DNA of 64,000 nucleotides from Ophiostoma sp. CBS 140.51 (taxonomy: Eukaryota > Ascomycota > Sordariomycetes > Ophiostomatales > Ophiostomataceae). The translations under genes and the position numbers were made by a program. The DNA lies in NCBI GenBank assembly GCA_029298735.1, contig JANSLP010000016.1, positions 124,001 through 188,000 on the forward strand, given 5' to 3'. Below, in pieces: positions 1-11,050 of this stretch; the first letter of the stretch is position 1; the number at the start of each line of letters is the position of its first letter. The notes under the pieces are model-generated. The model was not told the DNA's origin. It was given only the letters and a program-made list of their open reading frames with translations, and made no database searches.

Positions 1-527
1 TCTTGTATCCGAATCTCTGGTGTCGGTGCCGCCGGCTCTGGTTGTGACAGCTCCTCGCCTGGCAGACAGGCATTGCTGCCGTCGTCGAGGTTTGCACGCC
101 GCAGAAGAATCTGTAGCAGATCTGGACTAAGATTCGACAGGAGTTCATTGCGTGCTTCGGCAATCTCGTCGGGCGCCATGCTGCTCAGCATCTCGCGGTT
201 CTCGCGATCGATGCCGGCCTTTTCGTCGAAGCTGGCATCTTGCGACTGTTTCGGAGCGGAAGGACGGGAGGAGGAGGAAGAGGAGGAAGGAAAAGAGTTC
301 GAGAGGGTAGGAGGAGCAGGACCGAATGTCGGCTTGGGTGTGTCGGCTGCAATGCCTGCTGCGACGGCAGCCTCGGCGGCCTGTCTTTGCTGTTTGAACG
401 CAGAGGCAAAACGAGCCCGTTTCTTTGGCTTGGGGAAGCCTGTCGATCGTGGATACGGGAAAGAGGGGGGCGTGGCGGCACCGACCTCCTTCTCCTGAAT
501 ATCGAGAATACGCAACGAGCCGTCCAT
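1..527 (-). CDS. RPAP1/Rba50-like RNA polymerase II assembly protein, N-terminal part (cut by window edge)
   Basis: Partial gene: the ATG at 527-525 opens a frame that runs without a stop off the left edge, giving about 175 residues. Seen: an early DIQEK element, a proline-rich stretch, a basic GFPKPKKRARFASAFKQQRQ segment, and then a conserved block reading IDRENREMLSSMAPDEIAEA followed by a run ending in LSPDLLQILLRRAN. The ENxxxLSxMxxxEI...ELLxxLxPxLLxxLLRRA pattern is typical of the RPAP1 N-terminal domain. Known: RPAP1 and yeast Rba50 help assemble and import RNA polymerase II. Inferred: this is the fungal orthologue and most of it lies left of the window. It is divergent from HPC2 across 3.5 kb. 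Conserved sites upstream on its promoter side include a CCAAT at 811 and two RTCACGTG E-boxes. An additional upstream coding exon cannot be excluded. Confidence 0.75.
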   Translation of the reverse strand, partial: MDGSLRILDIQEKEVGAATPPSFPYPRSTGFPKPKKRARFASAFKQQRQAAEAAVAAGIAADTPKPTFGPAPPTLSNSFPSSSSSSSRPSAPKQSQDASFDEKAGIDRENREMLSSMAPDEIAEARNELLSNLSPDLLQILLRRANLDDGSNACLPGEELSQPEPAAPTPEIRIQ

Positions 528-709
528 AGTGATGTGTATGTTGCGCGTAGTTTGTCGTGTGTTCGTCCTTCGTTTCTTTCGTCGCCTCACAGAAGATCGC
601 AGAAGAGAGAAGGCTGCCGTCATAAAGTGGGGTCCCCGAACGCCAAATTTTGCACCGCCACTCAGGCCAACAGACAGGAGACAATTAAGGTTGTGGCTCA
701 AAACTAAGA

Positions 710-717
710 CACGTGAC
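710..717. promoter_or_regulatory. E-box, Cbf1/bHLH-type site
   Basis: The sequence is CACGTGAC, which reads GTCACGTG on the minus strand and matches the RTCACRTG consensus of Cbf1-like bHLH factors. It lies about 183 bp upstream of the RPAP1-like ATG. A second match (ATCACGTG) is at 1060-1067. Binding is inferred from sequence only. Confidence 0.35.
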
Positions 718-810
718 CCGACTGCGTCAGCTTGTGCATTAGCGCCGATCTGCATCAGCAACCTTGACCAGAGATTCTCCAATCGTCCCAAGTTTGGGGG
801 ACCCGACCAG

Positions 811-815
811 CCAAT
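811..815 (+). promoter_or_regulatory. CCAAT box
   Basis: The sequence GCCAATCAG matches the CCAAT consensus with the preferred CAG tail recognised by the Hap/CBF complex. It lies about 285 bp upstream of the RPAP1-like start. A similar site in opposite orientation (TGATTGG, 3764-3770) lies about 310 bp upstream of HPC2. Confidence 0.4.
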
Positions 816-3800
816 CAGAGGCGCCGTGGCAGTTTGGCGGTTTTGGCGTTTCGTTTTGATAAGGGGCCGCTCCCGGTGTTCCATTTTTGGCCTTCGCGTT
901 TTCAGCTTGAGTTTTGTTGCAGTTTCTTGACGGTCGCTCAGTGGTAATGTGTATGTTTGGGTTTTCATTTCGCTTTAGGGCGCTGCAACGAGTGCGTTAT
1001 TTTTCGGGACTCTTCGCTTCGTGCTAAAAGTCTCGCAACAAATTCCAGATTGAAGCCTGATCACGTGTTAGCCAACGGCTGGTCCCTGGATCGCTCTCGC
1101 AATCGGCCATCCGAACCAGAAGACAATCGATGCTTCCCAAGTAATGTGTAAAATCGGAAATGGAAAGCGCAGACAGCGACAAAGATCCTTTCTTGATCGC
1201 TGCTTTCTGATTCTGATTGCCTCGCATCAAACGCACCGTAATTTGGCACGGAAGGAAAGAACATTTGGAGAAGCCAATCCAGACGCACCCCTGTCTAAAC
1301 CTGCCGCACGCTTGCACAGACGCGGTTGGCACGGGCCCACACAGCGGGTAAGGGATGGGTTGCGGTACACGCGGTGCAATGTACCTTTGATACTGCGCCG
1401 CGGTACCCCAAGTACTTTATGCATTTGGAACAACCACCACCACCTGGGCTGGAACTGCTGGACACGTACGACGTTCCCTTCGCGCCTTCCCCACGTCGGC
1501 TGGTCTCCTGGAACCGGCCGTGGGAAGAAGAAAAAAACAATTAAATAATAAATACAATAAAATTTAATGGAAAAAAGACGAAAACAGCAATAAAATACAA
1601 GTACACATACAGAACACCACAGCTCACGAATTAATTGCCACAAAGCCCTACTGCCACCCCCTTCCCCCCGGAACACCTGCTTTTCGCCCACTGCACCTTG
1701 CTTCCTGCCACCAGAACACGTCGTAATTCTCCCCCTTCCCCGTCCCGCGTAGATTCCTCCGTATTTCCCGCCTGGAGGTACTTGGGTACCTGTTCCCAGC
1801 TGCCGTTTCTTGTCCCCATTTTAGTGTCGGCCTGTCATCAACCTTAGTTCATTGTGTACACACCCCCCGGTCGAATCTGCCTGCCACGCCCCTCCTGTAT
1901 CGTTCTTTCATTTTTCGAGTGGGCTTTGAGGTTTTCTGGACTACGAGTACGACATGCAAATGGAGCAAATACTTGCTACTGTCTTGCTCCTGCTGCAAGA
2001 TACATTACACGTTACAAACGAACGAACCCATAATAACGGAGTAAGCTTTTCACCACCAAGCACCACCGCACTTTCTTGACCCTCTCGACTCTATTGCCGG
2101 ACAAAACGATTTGCTTGCCTTTGGTTCTTTTACGACATATCGTCCGCTGCTCTTCCATGTTTCTCCACCCCTTGTTCGTGCACGCCTGCCTTTTGCCCTT
2201 TTGCCTTTGTGCCCGTTCTTTTTCGATGCTGATTCTTTCCTTCTTCTCTGCCCGGTCTTGCTCCGCAGCGCCCCTGCGTATGCGGAAATCTAAAAACGTG
2301 CCCTTGGGAAACTGCCCGCTAACAAACATGCATGTCTTGTCCAATACTCCCGTCGTAATAGTACTGATATGTCGTAGACTGACGCTTTCTCTTCCCCCGT
2401 GAGACGATGCGCTTCTGATCACTCTGATCACTGGTGCCCCCCTCGTCACCCCGTCTCCACGTCTAGACCGCGGATGCGGCTTGTGTGTTTCCCTCGCCTG
2501 GCCCTGTCCCGTTTGTTCGCCTGATGCCCATGTTTCCCCTTTCTCGTCTTCCTCGTCTCTCTTCGTCACCTGTTGGTTCGATGCGGTCTTTGCGAGCCCC
2601 GATTTTCTTGTTCCTCGTTCCTTCCCTCCTTTGCCCTCTTTCCCTTGTCCGTTTCTGATGCTCTTGCCTTTCCCGTGAGTCTCTTGGGTCGTGCTAGTCG
2701 CGTTCGCCCTTTCGCTCCTTCTTTGCTCGTTTTGTCTCTTTCCCATCCTGTCATCTTTCTTCCTTTTCCTCTTGCCTCCACCCGTCTGCTTGGCTGTACC
2801 GCCCATGCCCCCATTCCCCCTCTCCTTTGCCTCTTTTCTACTCTTCTTTTGTTCCCTCGTCTGTGTCTCTTCTTGTCTCTCTTTTTCGATTCCGTGCTCC
2901 GCTCGTTCCTTCCCTTTTGTCTCGACACTCATGCCTTCGATTCTCACAAAACGAAGCTCGTCCCCACGCCCCTTCCTTGTCATTCCCGATTCATGCCCCC
3001 TTTCGCATTCGCGCTTTCTCTTTTAATTTCCCTTGTCCCCTTCCTTGCCTCTTGTCTCTTTTGGCTCCCCTCTCACCACATTATTTTTACCCTTTCCTTT
3101 CTCTCTTTCCCCCTTCTCTCCTTCCCACAACTATCACCAACTTTTCTCCCCTTTACAACACACAAACTTCGCCCAAAATACCGATTTTTGACCTCTTTCG
3201 ACCTCTTTTTGGCTTCCTTCTCCCATCGATTCGCACCCTTTTTTGTGTCAACATCATCGCCAAAACACCACCATTCGATTGCCGCGATTCGCCTGCGTCG
3301 GATTCCATCGCCCGCTCCACGCCATTTACACCCGCCACGCTACCAATTCGAGGCTGATTCGGGGCATTTCCCACCACCACGGCCACTCAAACCAGCTGAT
3401 TCCCAACGCATTTTTGAAGCTATTCGCAAGGCGATTTGCACCACCACATTTCCCGAAATAGACACCCAACGTTCGCCCTCTACAAATAGCCACTTTCGCA
3501 TCGGAATTTTTTCTTGTCGCCTTTTGTCAATTACGATTAACGGTGCATCATCAATTATTTTATTGAGCGACATCATTATCACGCATCGACTTTATATTAT
3601 TCATATCGTTTCCTTTTGTTCATTGAACTTTTCTCTGTTCGAATCTTGCAAAACAACGGTTTTTTGCGCGATTTCTGGAAAGCGAACGGCGAAAAAAGAG
3701 TTTGCAACTGTTCAATTGAAACGAAGCCAAACGGCGACATCTGCCCAGCGAAATCCTCGCTTCTGATTGGCCAACCACTAAGATCGCCAAATCTCGACCA

Positions 3801-4077
3801 CGCCAAACACACTACACCCGTTCGCGCACTGTTTCGTGTTCGCGCCCCCAGCGGAGCAAACAGGTCGCTACTGACGATCTTCTCACCCTTTTGCAGTATT
3901 TATTATCTAAATGCTTGCATTTTGGCAGTAAGGATATTGTCGCTTTTGGTATTTGCCTACAAAACGTTGGCCGACGTCTAGCGACGCTAAGGTAGCCACG
4001 CAGACAGCTACTTCGGAGTTGCTGTCCGCGTCGCGTCTCTCGATTGCGCCGTGCTTTCGTGAGGCAGCAGCCCGACT

Positions 4078-6835
4078 ATGGCCACTCCCATCCGCGATTT
4101 TAATATGTCCACAGTCCAATACAGCTCTTCTCCGGACCTATCCTCTCTCCCTTCCGGATCTCCATCCGAACCCGGCTCGCCCCCGAGACCGGATCAACGA
4201 CGCACCTCCCTCCACAACAACGCACCCACAGCAGCTCGCTTCACAATGGTGCCCCAACAAAGCCCACCACAGTCGCACCAGATGCACGAATACTCTTTAG
4301 AAGGTGTCCGCCTCACTAAGGATGGCGTGCCAAGAAAGAAGCCCGGCCGGAAGCCAGGCACCACTGTCGCAAAGAAGGCTGGTGACGGAACAAATCCCAC
4401 AATGTCTGGTGCAACCGCGACTGCATCTGGATCAGGTGTCGAAGCAGCCAAGCCGAAGCGTCCTCGTAAGCCGCGGGATCCGAGTGCGCCGCCCGTTCCT
4501 CGCAAGAAGCGTGTGTCAGGTGCCCCGGATGGAAGCGACCCTGTTGGCTCGACGGGCCTTTCGCGGTCTTCGTCGGCCAATATGCACTTTGAGCCCAAGC
4601 ACGAGCTGACATCAATGCGCATGGATATCGACTCCCGGCCAGCGCCGCGCTCTCTTGGCCCCTCTGCCATTTTGCACCAGCACCAGCAGCCGCGCCAACC
4701 TCCGTTGACAGTGGTTGACAAGGCGCCCAAGCGCGAGCATCCAAGCTCCATGATGAGCATCCTTAACGCAGAAGACTCTCCGCCGCGCCCGTCCCACCCG
4801 GCACCTACCTCGACAACACCCGTTCGCTCTGTCGGCCAGAGCTACGACCCCATTCGCTCGTCGACATACGACCCCGTCCGCGAGACTATGATGTCGCGCG
4901 ACCCCTATGGCACTGGTTCGCTGGGCTCCCCGCGTGCCCCGTCACACATGACAACCAACCGTGCAAGCGCATCGCCATCCATTGCTAGTCTTGTCGACCC
5001 TGCGCCCTTGACGCATCGCTCCCCTGTGGGGCAGTTTACACTTGCCCACCACAACTCACCGCCTCCCATGTCCATTGCTGCTGCAACGGCATCCTCAAAT
5101 AACCAACCTCTCTCTTCTCGGTACCGCGAAAACGAAGCCTCCCTTCCTCCCTCGCCATCCCCGGCACCCCCGATGCGCACATTCGCTCCGCCACCACCGA
5201 TGTCATCGACAAAGCCGTCTCCCCAAACACTGCCCATGTCCAAGTCCGCATCGTCCGAGACAGCACCACCGATGCCTATGATTTCATCGCTGACCGACGC
5301 CTCGAGACCGCTTTCGGATGCCGCCCTTGCGTCAGAGGCTAAGGCGAAGAAGGACATCAACGGACAGAGCAAGGCGACCAACAAGCCTCCACCGCCGCCA
5401 CCCGTGCCTGCGGCAGCCAAGACGGCACCTGCAAAGCCCGCGACAACCAAGGCTGCGGAGAAGGCCGCTGAAAAGGCTGAGAAGGCTGCGGAGAAAGCAG
5501 CTGAGAAGGCCGAGAAAGCTGCCGAGAAGGCTGCAGAGAAGAAGGCAGCAGCAGCTGCCAAGGCTGCCTCAAAGACTGCAAAGGCCACAGCAAAGACTGC
5601 TGCCAAGGCAGGCGCCAAAGCTGGCACCAAATCCGCTGCTGCCACCGAGCCTAATTCGCCAAGTTCTCCCACTGCTTCTTCCGAGTCCAAGGCATCTGAC
5701 CCCAAGACAACGACGGCCTCGGAGGACGTTGTCATGTCAGGCACGGAGCCGGCAGAGCCTGCCACCAACGCCCCGCACATCAAGAAGTTTGCTTCAATCC
5801 TCCAGCAGGAGCGTGGGGGCAAGAAGAGCGCTGCTTCGTCTCCCAAGCTTTCTGGTGCAAAAGGTGACCCTGTGGGCGCTCTGACTGTCCTGGATTCTTC
5901 GCCCCTGCCTGCGGGTGGTGAGGTCGCTGAGCGGTCGATTCTTGATTTCGGAAAGGCCATGCCCGGCGAAGAGAACTCTGTTCCGTCAATTGTGCTGCAC
6001 ATCCCGCTTGTCCAGGGCGAGACCAACACCTACATCAATTTTATGCGTCTTGCTGAGGACCGTTTCGGTTGGGATGCCCTGCACCCGCGCCTGGCCGCCC
6101 ACCGTGACCGCAAGCTGCGCATTGCTGCCGCCTCGGCGGCCCTGGAGAGAAACGGCTCCGGCCGTGAGTCAGGCGACGAAATGACGGACGACATGCAGTC
6201 GGGTGACGAAGGCAGCAACGAGGAGAACGGTGCAGGCGCTGATAACGGCGGCGCCACTGCTAATGCGAGTAGCCCCGAAGACGCACCTGCTGCCAAGCCT
6301 GCCCGCAAGAAGCGGACGTTCAAGGAGGACGAGTACGACCGCGACGACGACTTTGTTGACGACTCGGAGATGCTCTGGGAAGAGCAGGCAGCCGCCAGCC
6401 GTGACGGCTTCTTTGTGTACTCTGGCCCTCTTGTCCCTGAAGAAGAGAAGCCTGAGGAAGGGTACGTATTCACAGTCTATTTCCCACGTTTCATTCACTT
6501 TACACATACTAACGTTCTGCAGTACTACAACACCTGCTAAGCGCGGTCGTGGCAGCCGTGGTGGACGCGGCGGTGCCCGTTCTGCCGTTGGCCGCACCGC
6601 AGCGGGCCAAACGACGACGACGCGCCGTGGTGGCGGACCTGGCTCGCGCGGCGGCACGACGTACCGCCGCCCCCGTATGACCAAGCTGGAGAAAGAGGCA
6701 CGCGATCGCGAAAAGGCTGAGAATGAGGGCACCAAGGCCACCCCCAAGGCCAAGGCAGCCAAGGCAGCCAAGGCGGCCGCGGTTGATGCCGACTCTGGCT
6801 CGCCCTTCTCGAGCAGCATGGCTATCGATCTGTAG
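4078..6835 (+). CDS. HPC2: HPC2, HIR/HIRA histone chaperone complex subunit
   Basis: Two exons: 4078..6461 and 6523..6835 (61-bp intron, GTACGT donor, ACTAAC branch point, GCAG acceptor), giving 898 residues. Seen: a disordered Ser/Pro-rich N-terminus with basic stretches (PRKKPGRKPG near residue 85); a Lys/Ala/Glu repeat at about residues 457-507; a conserved block beginning SIVLHIPLVQGE before residue 655; and the Hpc2-related domain at about 744-794, with DDDFVDDSEMLWEEQAAAS and DGFFVYSGPLVP. The intron falls right after this domain, and exon 2 adds an Arg/Gly-rich tail. Known: HPC2/ubinuclein binds HIR1/HIRA and takes part in replication-independent H3-H4 deposition and histone gene control in the nucleus. 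The identification rests on the HRD block, which is very characteristic. The single long frame and a start in good context support the ATG at 4078. Confidence 0.9.
5449..5560 (+). repeat. Lys/Ala/Glu coding repeat in HPC2
   Basis: Near-repeats encode the four- and seven-residue units AEKA and AEKAEKA, predicted to form a long charged alanine helix. Codons vary between copies (GCT, GCC, GCG, GCA; AAG, AAA), so the pattern is held at protein level and is not a fresh microsatellite. Confidence 0.7.
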
Positions 6836-9800
6836 ATCTCTAGTCGACTCTCCTTTCTTCTACCTCCTTATTTCCTTTTTTTTTTGTTCGTACCATCTTT
6901 TTGAGCTTTTGTTGCACGACGACATTAACGATTTGCATTCATGAACATTTTTGACAGGCTTTTTGGCGGTCTGTTGAATTCGAGAGGCGGGAAAAATCAT
7001 TCTTTCTATGGGGGGTTTTCACAGCATGTATCGGCCTGCTTGTTTTCTACTTTCAATCTTCTTTCTTCCTTTTCTTTTCATGTTGGCCTTTTCCTTTGTC
7101 TCTTTTCTTTCTTGAGTTCTTGAGAGGCACATGGCCTTGACATCTCTTCTTTCTTGTTTTGCGACGGCGTTTCAAGGGGAGTGGAAAGGGAGGGAAAGAG
7201 TTTTACGGCATGCTCTCCTTCATACCTTTTTATGAGCTTCTGAGCGCTCTTATTATTGAGGCGACGCGATCCTGTATTTTGTTTTGTCAAAAAGAATTAT
7301 TGGGTAAAGCCATTGGGCTGTGTTTTACTTTGTTGCCATGTCCTGTCTTTCTGTATGGGGTTGAAATGTTTGGTTTGGGCAGCATTTTGTATCTGGGCAT
7401 GAAGATAAAGGGGAGTAAGGCACAAACATGACAACCACACACATAACAACCACAATCAAATACCAACACATACTGAATGCCAACTACAATTGACAAGGAA
7501 ACCTGAAGAACAAAAAGCTACCCGCCACGGGCTGCCGTATGTGGCATCAACACTGCTCTGCCACGATGAAAGCTATTGCAGAGTGTCCCGAGTTTGCTGT
7601 GACAACGTGGATAGTATCCTCAGCCTCAGCTCAGCCTGTCTTGCCACACCATACTGTGGAATACACATACAATATGCATATTGCAGAAGCCTGGAGTCTG
7701 TTTTCTCATTTCGTTATCGGCAAAGCCGTGTGTCTTTATTGCCGATGTGGACGGGACTTTTTTTTACTCCGTGTAATATTGTGAAGAGAGCGCCAAAACA
7801 CCGAAACCTGGTTGCGACGGGCGCCTTTTTTGCCACCCGTCAGAAAAAGGATGGGCGAGCGAACGAACTCTGCTGGGAGTGGCCGAGCCGGAGCGAACAG
7901 CAGCCAGGAACAGTATGTTTTGGCGCACTTTTAAGCAGTGGTAATCTATTTCATTTTTATACGTCTCATGGAGGGGGAACTGCGTGCATCCGGGAGCACT
8001 GCCCCTGGGCCTTCCTGCTGGTGTCCCCTGACTTCCCTGTGACTGATGTGCTCTCTTGTCTTCCGCGTTCTTGATCTTATTTCCTCGCGGTAAATGAGGT
8101 CATACTCTGAAGGAGGAGGGTGAGTGCTCGAGAAGCGCCCTCGGGTTACACCCGAAACAGAGGAATCGAGAGAGATATTGAAGGGTAAGAAGAGGCAGAA
8201 TGACATGTTCTAGACAACAGGAATCACACCTGCGGCCTGACCGTCGAAGGTCTCAACAACATGGCGACTGTTGTACAATGCAACACGCTCTCCGTATTCC
8301 ATGTTGCATCCTGTCTTCAACGTCCACGAGGGCAGCTGCATGCACTTCAAAGAAAACGGAAGCGGCCCTCCTCCAAAACGGGTAAACGCTGATTCCAATC
8401 GCATCTTGCCGCAACCCATGTCGTTTTCACTATACGCGATACCACTCCATACCGCATCGACCATTTGCTATAGCAGCCGGGTCCATTTGTGTTTGAAGAG
8501 ATTAAAAATCCCGATCGCGAGGATCGGACCATGACGGCAACTCGGCTTCTTTTTTTTTTTTGCCTTCAAGAAATTTGACATATGCTTTTTCATAGATCAC
8601 CCTCTAGATTGTATTGTCTTCTTTTTGTGAAAGAGAACAGCGACGTTCACTGAGACAGGGAAAGCTACTTGGTAAATCGCAAAAAATAACGTCATTGGGT
8701 GGAGAGTGTGGACACCTCTTGTTCTCAGTTGTCTCGTTTCCTTGTTCTCCGTCCCCCTCTTCGTCTGGTCTGTCCCCTTTTTCGTCCTTTTTATTGTGGG
8801 TTTTCGGTAGACTTGGGGCCTCTGAGGATCCGCCGCCGAGCACATAGCGCCTGTGCAACAGTGAGCTCCCAGGGCTACAAATGGACAAACAGAAGACAAA
8901 AGAAAGACGGAAGATGGCCGAGCCGTCCTCAAGCCTCTTAGAATCCTCTTAGATACATATTGGTTCCCTGCTTCGTCTTTCATCTCTTCAGTCGGTCTTG
9001 TCTTGTGCATTTGTCCTGCATCGGCCCTGCATGCGATCGTCGACATCGATTTCCCAGGCGAGAAACAGTGCTCACCACAGAGTTCTCGGTGCAGGCGAAA
9101 AGAGGAAAAATATGTTGTGAGTGAACAGGGAAAACCGACGTCACTGCCAGCCACCCCCAAATTCCCCAACACCCACGCTGCTATGGGCTCTTTCCTCATG
9201 GTCTCTCTGGACGAACGGATTGGTTTTAGCACGCTCCCAGCTGGACCCTCAGTGGCACCTCTGCTGTTGCCGGTAGCTCCTGCCTTCCCCCAAAGTCACC
9301 CAAAAAGTCGTGGCAAAAAAGGTCCCCCGCTTAATCAGACCACACTATCCACTGCGCGAGCTAGGGGAGAAAGAGGGAAGGAACGCCTCCAAAAGACGCA
9401 TAAAAGCTGTCTGCCAAATGAAATAGCATCGTCGGACAACAAAAGAGTCGAAAGACTTCAACAGAGGTCAAAGAAAGGCGAAGCCCACGGTGGCTCCGAC
9501 CATTGTAAAGCATCGTGAGTTCGTAAGTTCAATAAAGAAAGGTGGGCGCCGAAGAGCGGCCCGCCTTCTGGGTTGAGTTCCCGGAGAGCTCGAAAGACCC
9601 GAGAGACTTGATGGACTGGACCTGAAAAACTTGACCTGCCCTGAATACCTGGAAACGGGGAGAGATGGCCGTCGATCGTTTTAAACCAGGAGAAACGGAA
9701 ACGCCCAGCAGCATGCCAACGCCAACTGGCTGTTAATTTACTCTGGGCATTTTGCTTGTCGTTCTTGGGGCCTTGCTGGGCAAGTGGGGAATCTGTGAAT

Positions 9801-11050
9801 CTGTGCGTGTCGCTCTTTCCCTCATCCGATGGCTCAAACACAGCGTTCGATAGTCGACAACAAGAACAGCTCTGAAAGAAGCAGCCGCGATCGCCAGCAA
9901 ACATTGCCATCTCCAGCTTTTTTGTAGGTGGTCACGGTGGTCTGCGCCTTCCTGTCGAGCTTGATCGGTCGTGTCTCCGCTACTGGTTGACTTGTGCTGG
10001 CTCCCCCCACTTTCGCCAATCGCTCTTGTACGGAGTGCGCGCACACTACGTACACACTACGCAACTCTCCACGGCACCACTCACACACACTTCACACCAC
10101 ACATCTCTCTCCCAAGAGCTCTCTTTGCCTTGTAATACTTCGTAGTTTACATCATAGCCCCTCCGGTGCTCTTTCTCTTTCTTGCCTCTTTCTCTCCTTC
10201 CCTCTTTCTTTCTCAACTTGGTGCTACTCCCTTTTTTGCAAAAGCCAATTCCTTCAAAAGTTCCTTCCTTTTGTACTTTTATTCCATCCTCCCCTGTCTT
10301 TTTGACATTTCCTCCTTTTTTGCTCCTTTTTGCCCTCTTCTCTTCTCATTCCCAACATCCTCCACTCCAGGATACCAAAATACCCAGGATACCCCCAAGG
10401 ATACCCTCAAAATACGACATACCATCGGACACAGCATCTCTTTGCCGTCATCCACCCATTTTCGCACTTGCACCTGCACCCTGGCCGGTGCATTCTCCCA
10501 AGTGTTTTTCTCATTTTCTCTCTCGTATTTTCTCTTTGTCCCGCTGCTGGCATCCTTTCTTCCCGTTTTGAGCGACTTTTCTCATTCTTCTGCATTTTGA
10601 CCTCAATTGAAGAGTTGACTCTCTTGTTCTCTCTCATCTCTTCTCGATTACTCTCTCCTGCTATCGATCTCCACCGACTCCATAACCAGCAGAAACCAGC
10701 CACCAGCTGACGAGTAAACGGAGTTATTCGAGGCGTTCTCTCTCCCCGCACGACACACCCCTGCAACAAATAAAATCAATCAGAAGCAGTGACCTCGAGT
10801 TCCAACAAACGCATCCAGGCAGAAGTCAATTTACCGGGTAGAAAGCCACCACCAAAACTTGGAGTCCAGTTTCTCGAATTCTATATTTGGGATTTGTGGA
10901 ATTGGCGCGACGACGACTTGCGACTTGCGACTTGTTGATCAACAATTCTATTTATTGCATTGTCGATTTTTTCTCTCGTCCTGTTCTTCACTGCTTGCCT
11001 AGTTGCTCGCACTCTTTCTTTCGCTTTTCGACCCCCTCCGCCCCTCCACA
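6836..11050. other. Intergenic region HPC2-SLM1
   Basis: This 4.2 kb has no firmly supported gene. The first few hundred bases are T-rich and probably carry the HPC2 3' UTR. One small minus-strand frame (8210-8464) is listed separately with low confidence. From about 10070 to 10650 the plus strand is strongly C+T-rich, as expected for the SLM1 promoter or leader. A GGATACC-like direct repeat lies at about 10370-10410. Confidence 0.55.
8210..8464 (-). CDS. Small hypothetical ORF, 84 residues (weak)
   Basis: An ATG-initiated frame of 84 codons ends in TAG, with an in-frame stop just upstream. I recognise no family. The amino-acid composition looks protein-like (few low-complexity runs, four Cys, a Gly-rich FGGGPLPF segment), but the third positions lack the C/G bias seen in the sure genes of this window. 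It could be a young or fast-evolving gene, a relic, or chance. Confidence 0.15.
   Translation of the reverse strand: MVDAVWSGIAYSENDMGCGKMRLESAFTRFGGGPLPFSLKCMQLPSWTLKTGCNMEYGERVALYNSRHVVETFDGQAAGVIPVV

Larger units (their letters stand above)
528..4077. other. Long divergent intergenic region between RPAP1-like gene and HPC2
   Basis: This 3.55 kb holds no supported gene. It contains two E-boxes (710-717 and 1060-1067), CCAAT boxes at 811-815 (plus) and 3766-3770 (as ATTGG), an A/T-rich patch near 1535-1600, and a strongly C+T-rich plus strand from about 2080 to 3260. The pyrimidine-rich part faces HPC2 and resembles the leaders seen before other genes in this window. Long open frames here come from the absence of purine-rich stop codons, not from coding. 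Confidence 0.6.

Noticed and set aside
2573..3766. 397-codon plus-strand frame upstream of HPC2
   Set aside because: It lies in a C+T-rich tract where stop codons are rare. The product is Leu/Ser/Phe/Pro low-complexity with no domain, and overlapping frames in the same tract are also open.
11003..11050. N-terminal extension of SLM1
   Set aside because: The upstream start would be TTG inside a pyrimidine-rich leader; the ATG at 11051 has a strong context.
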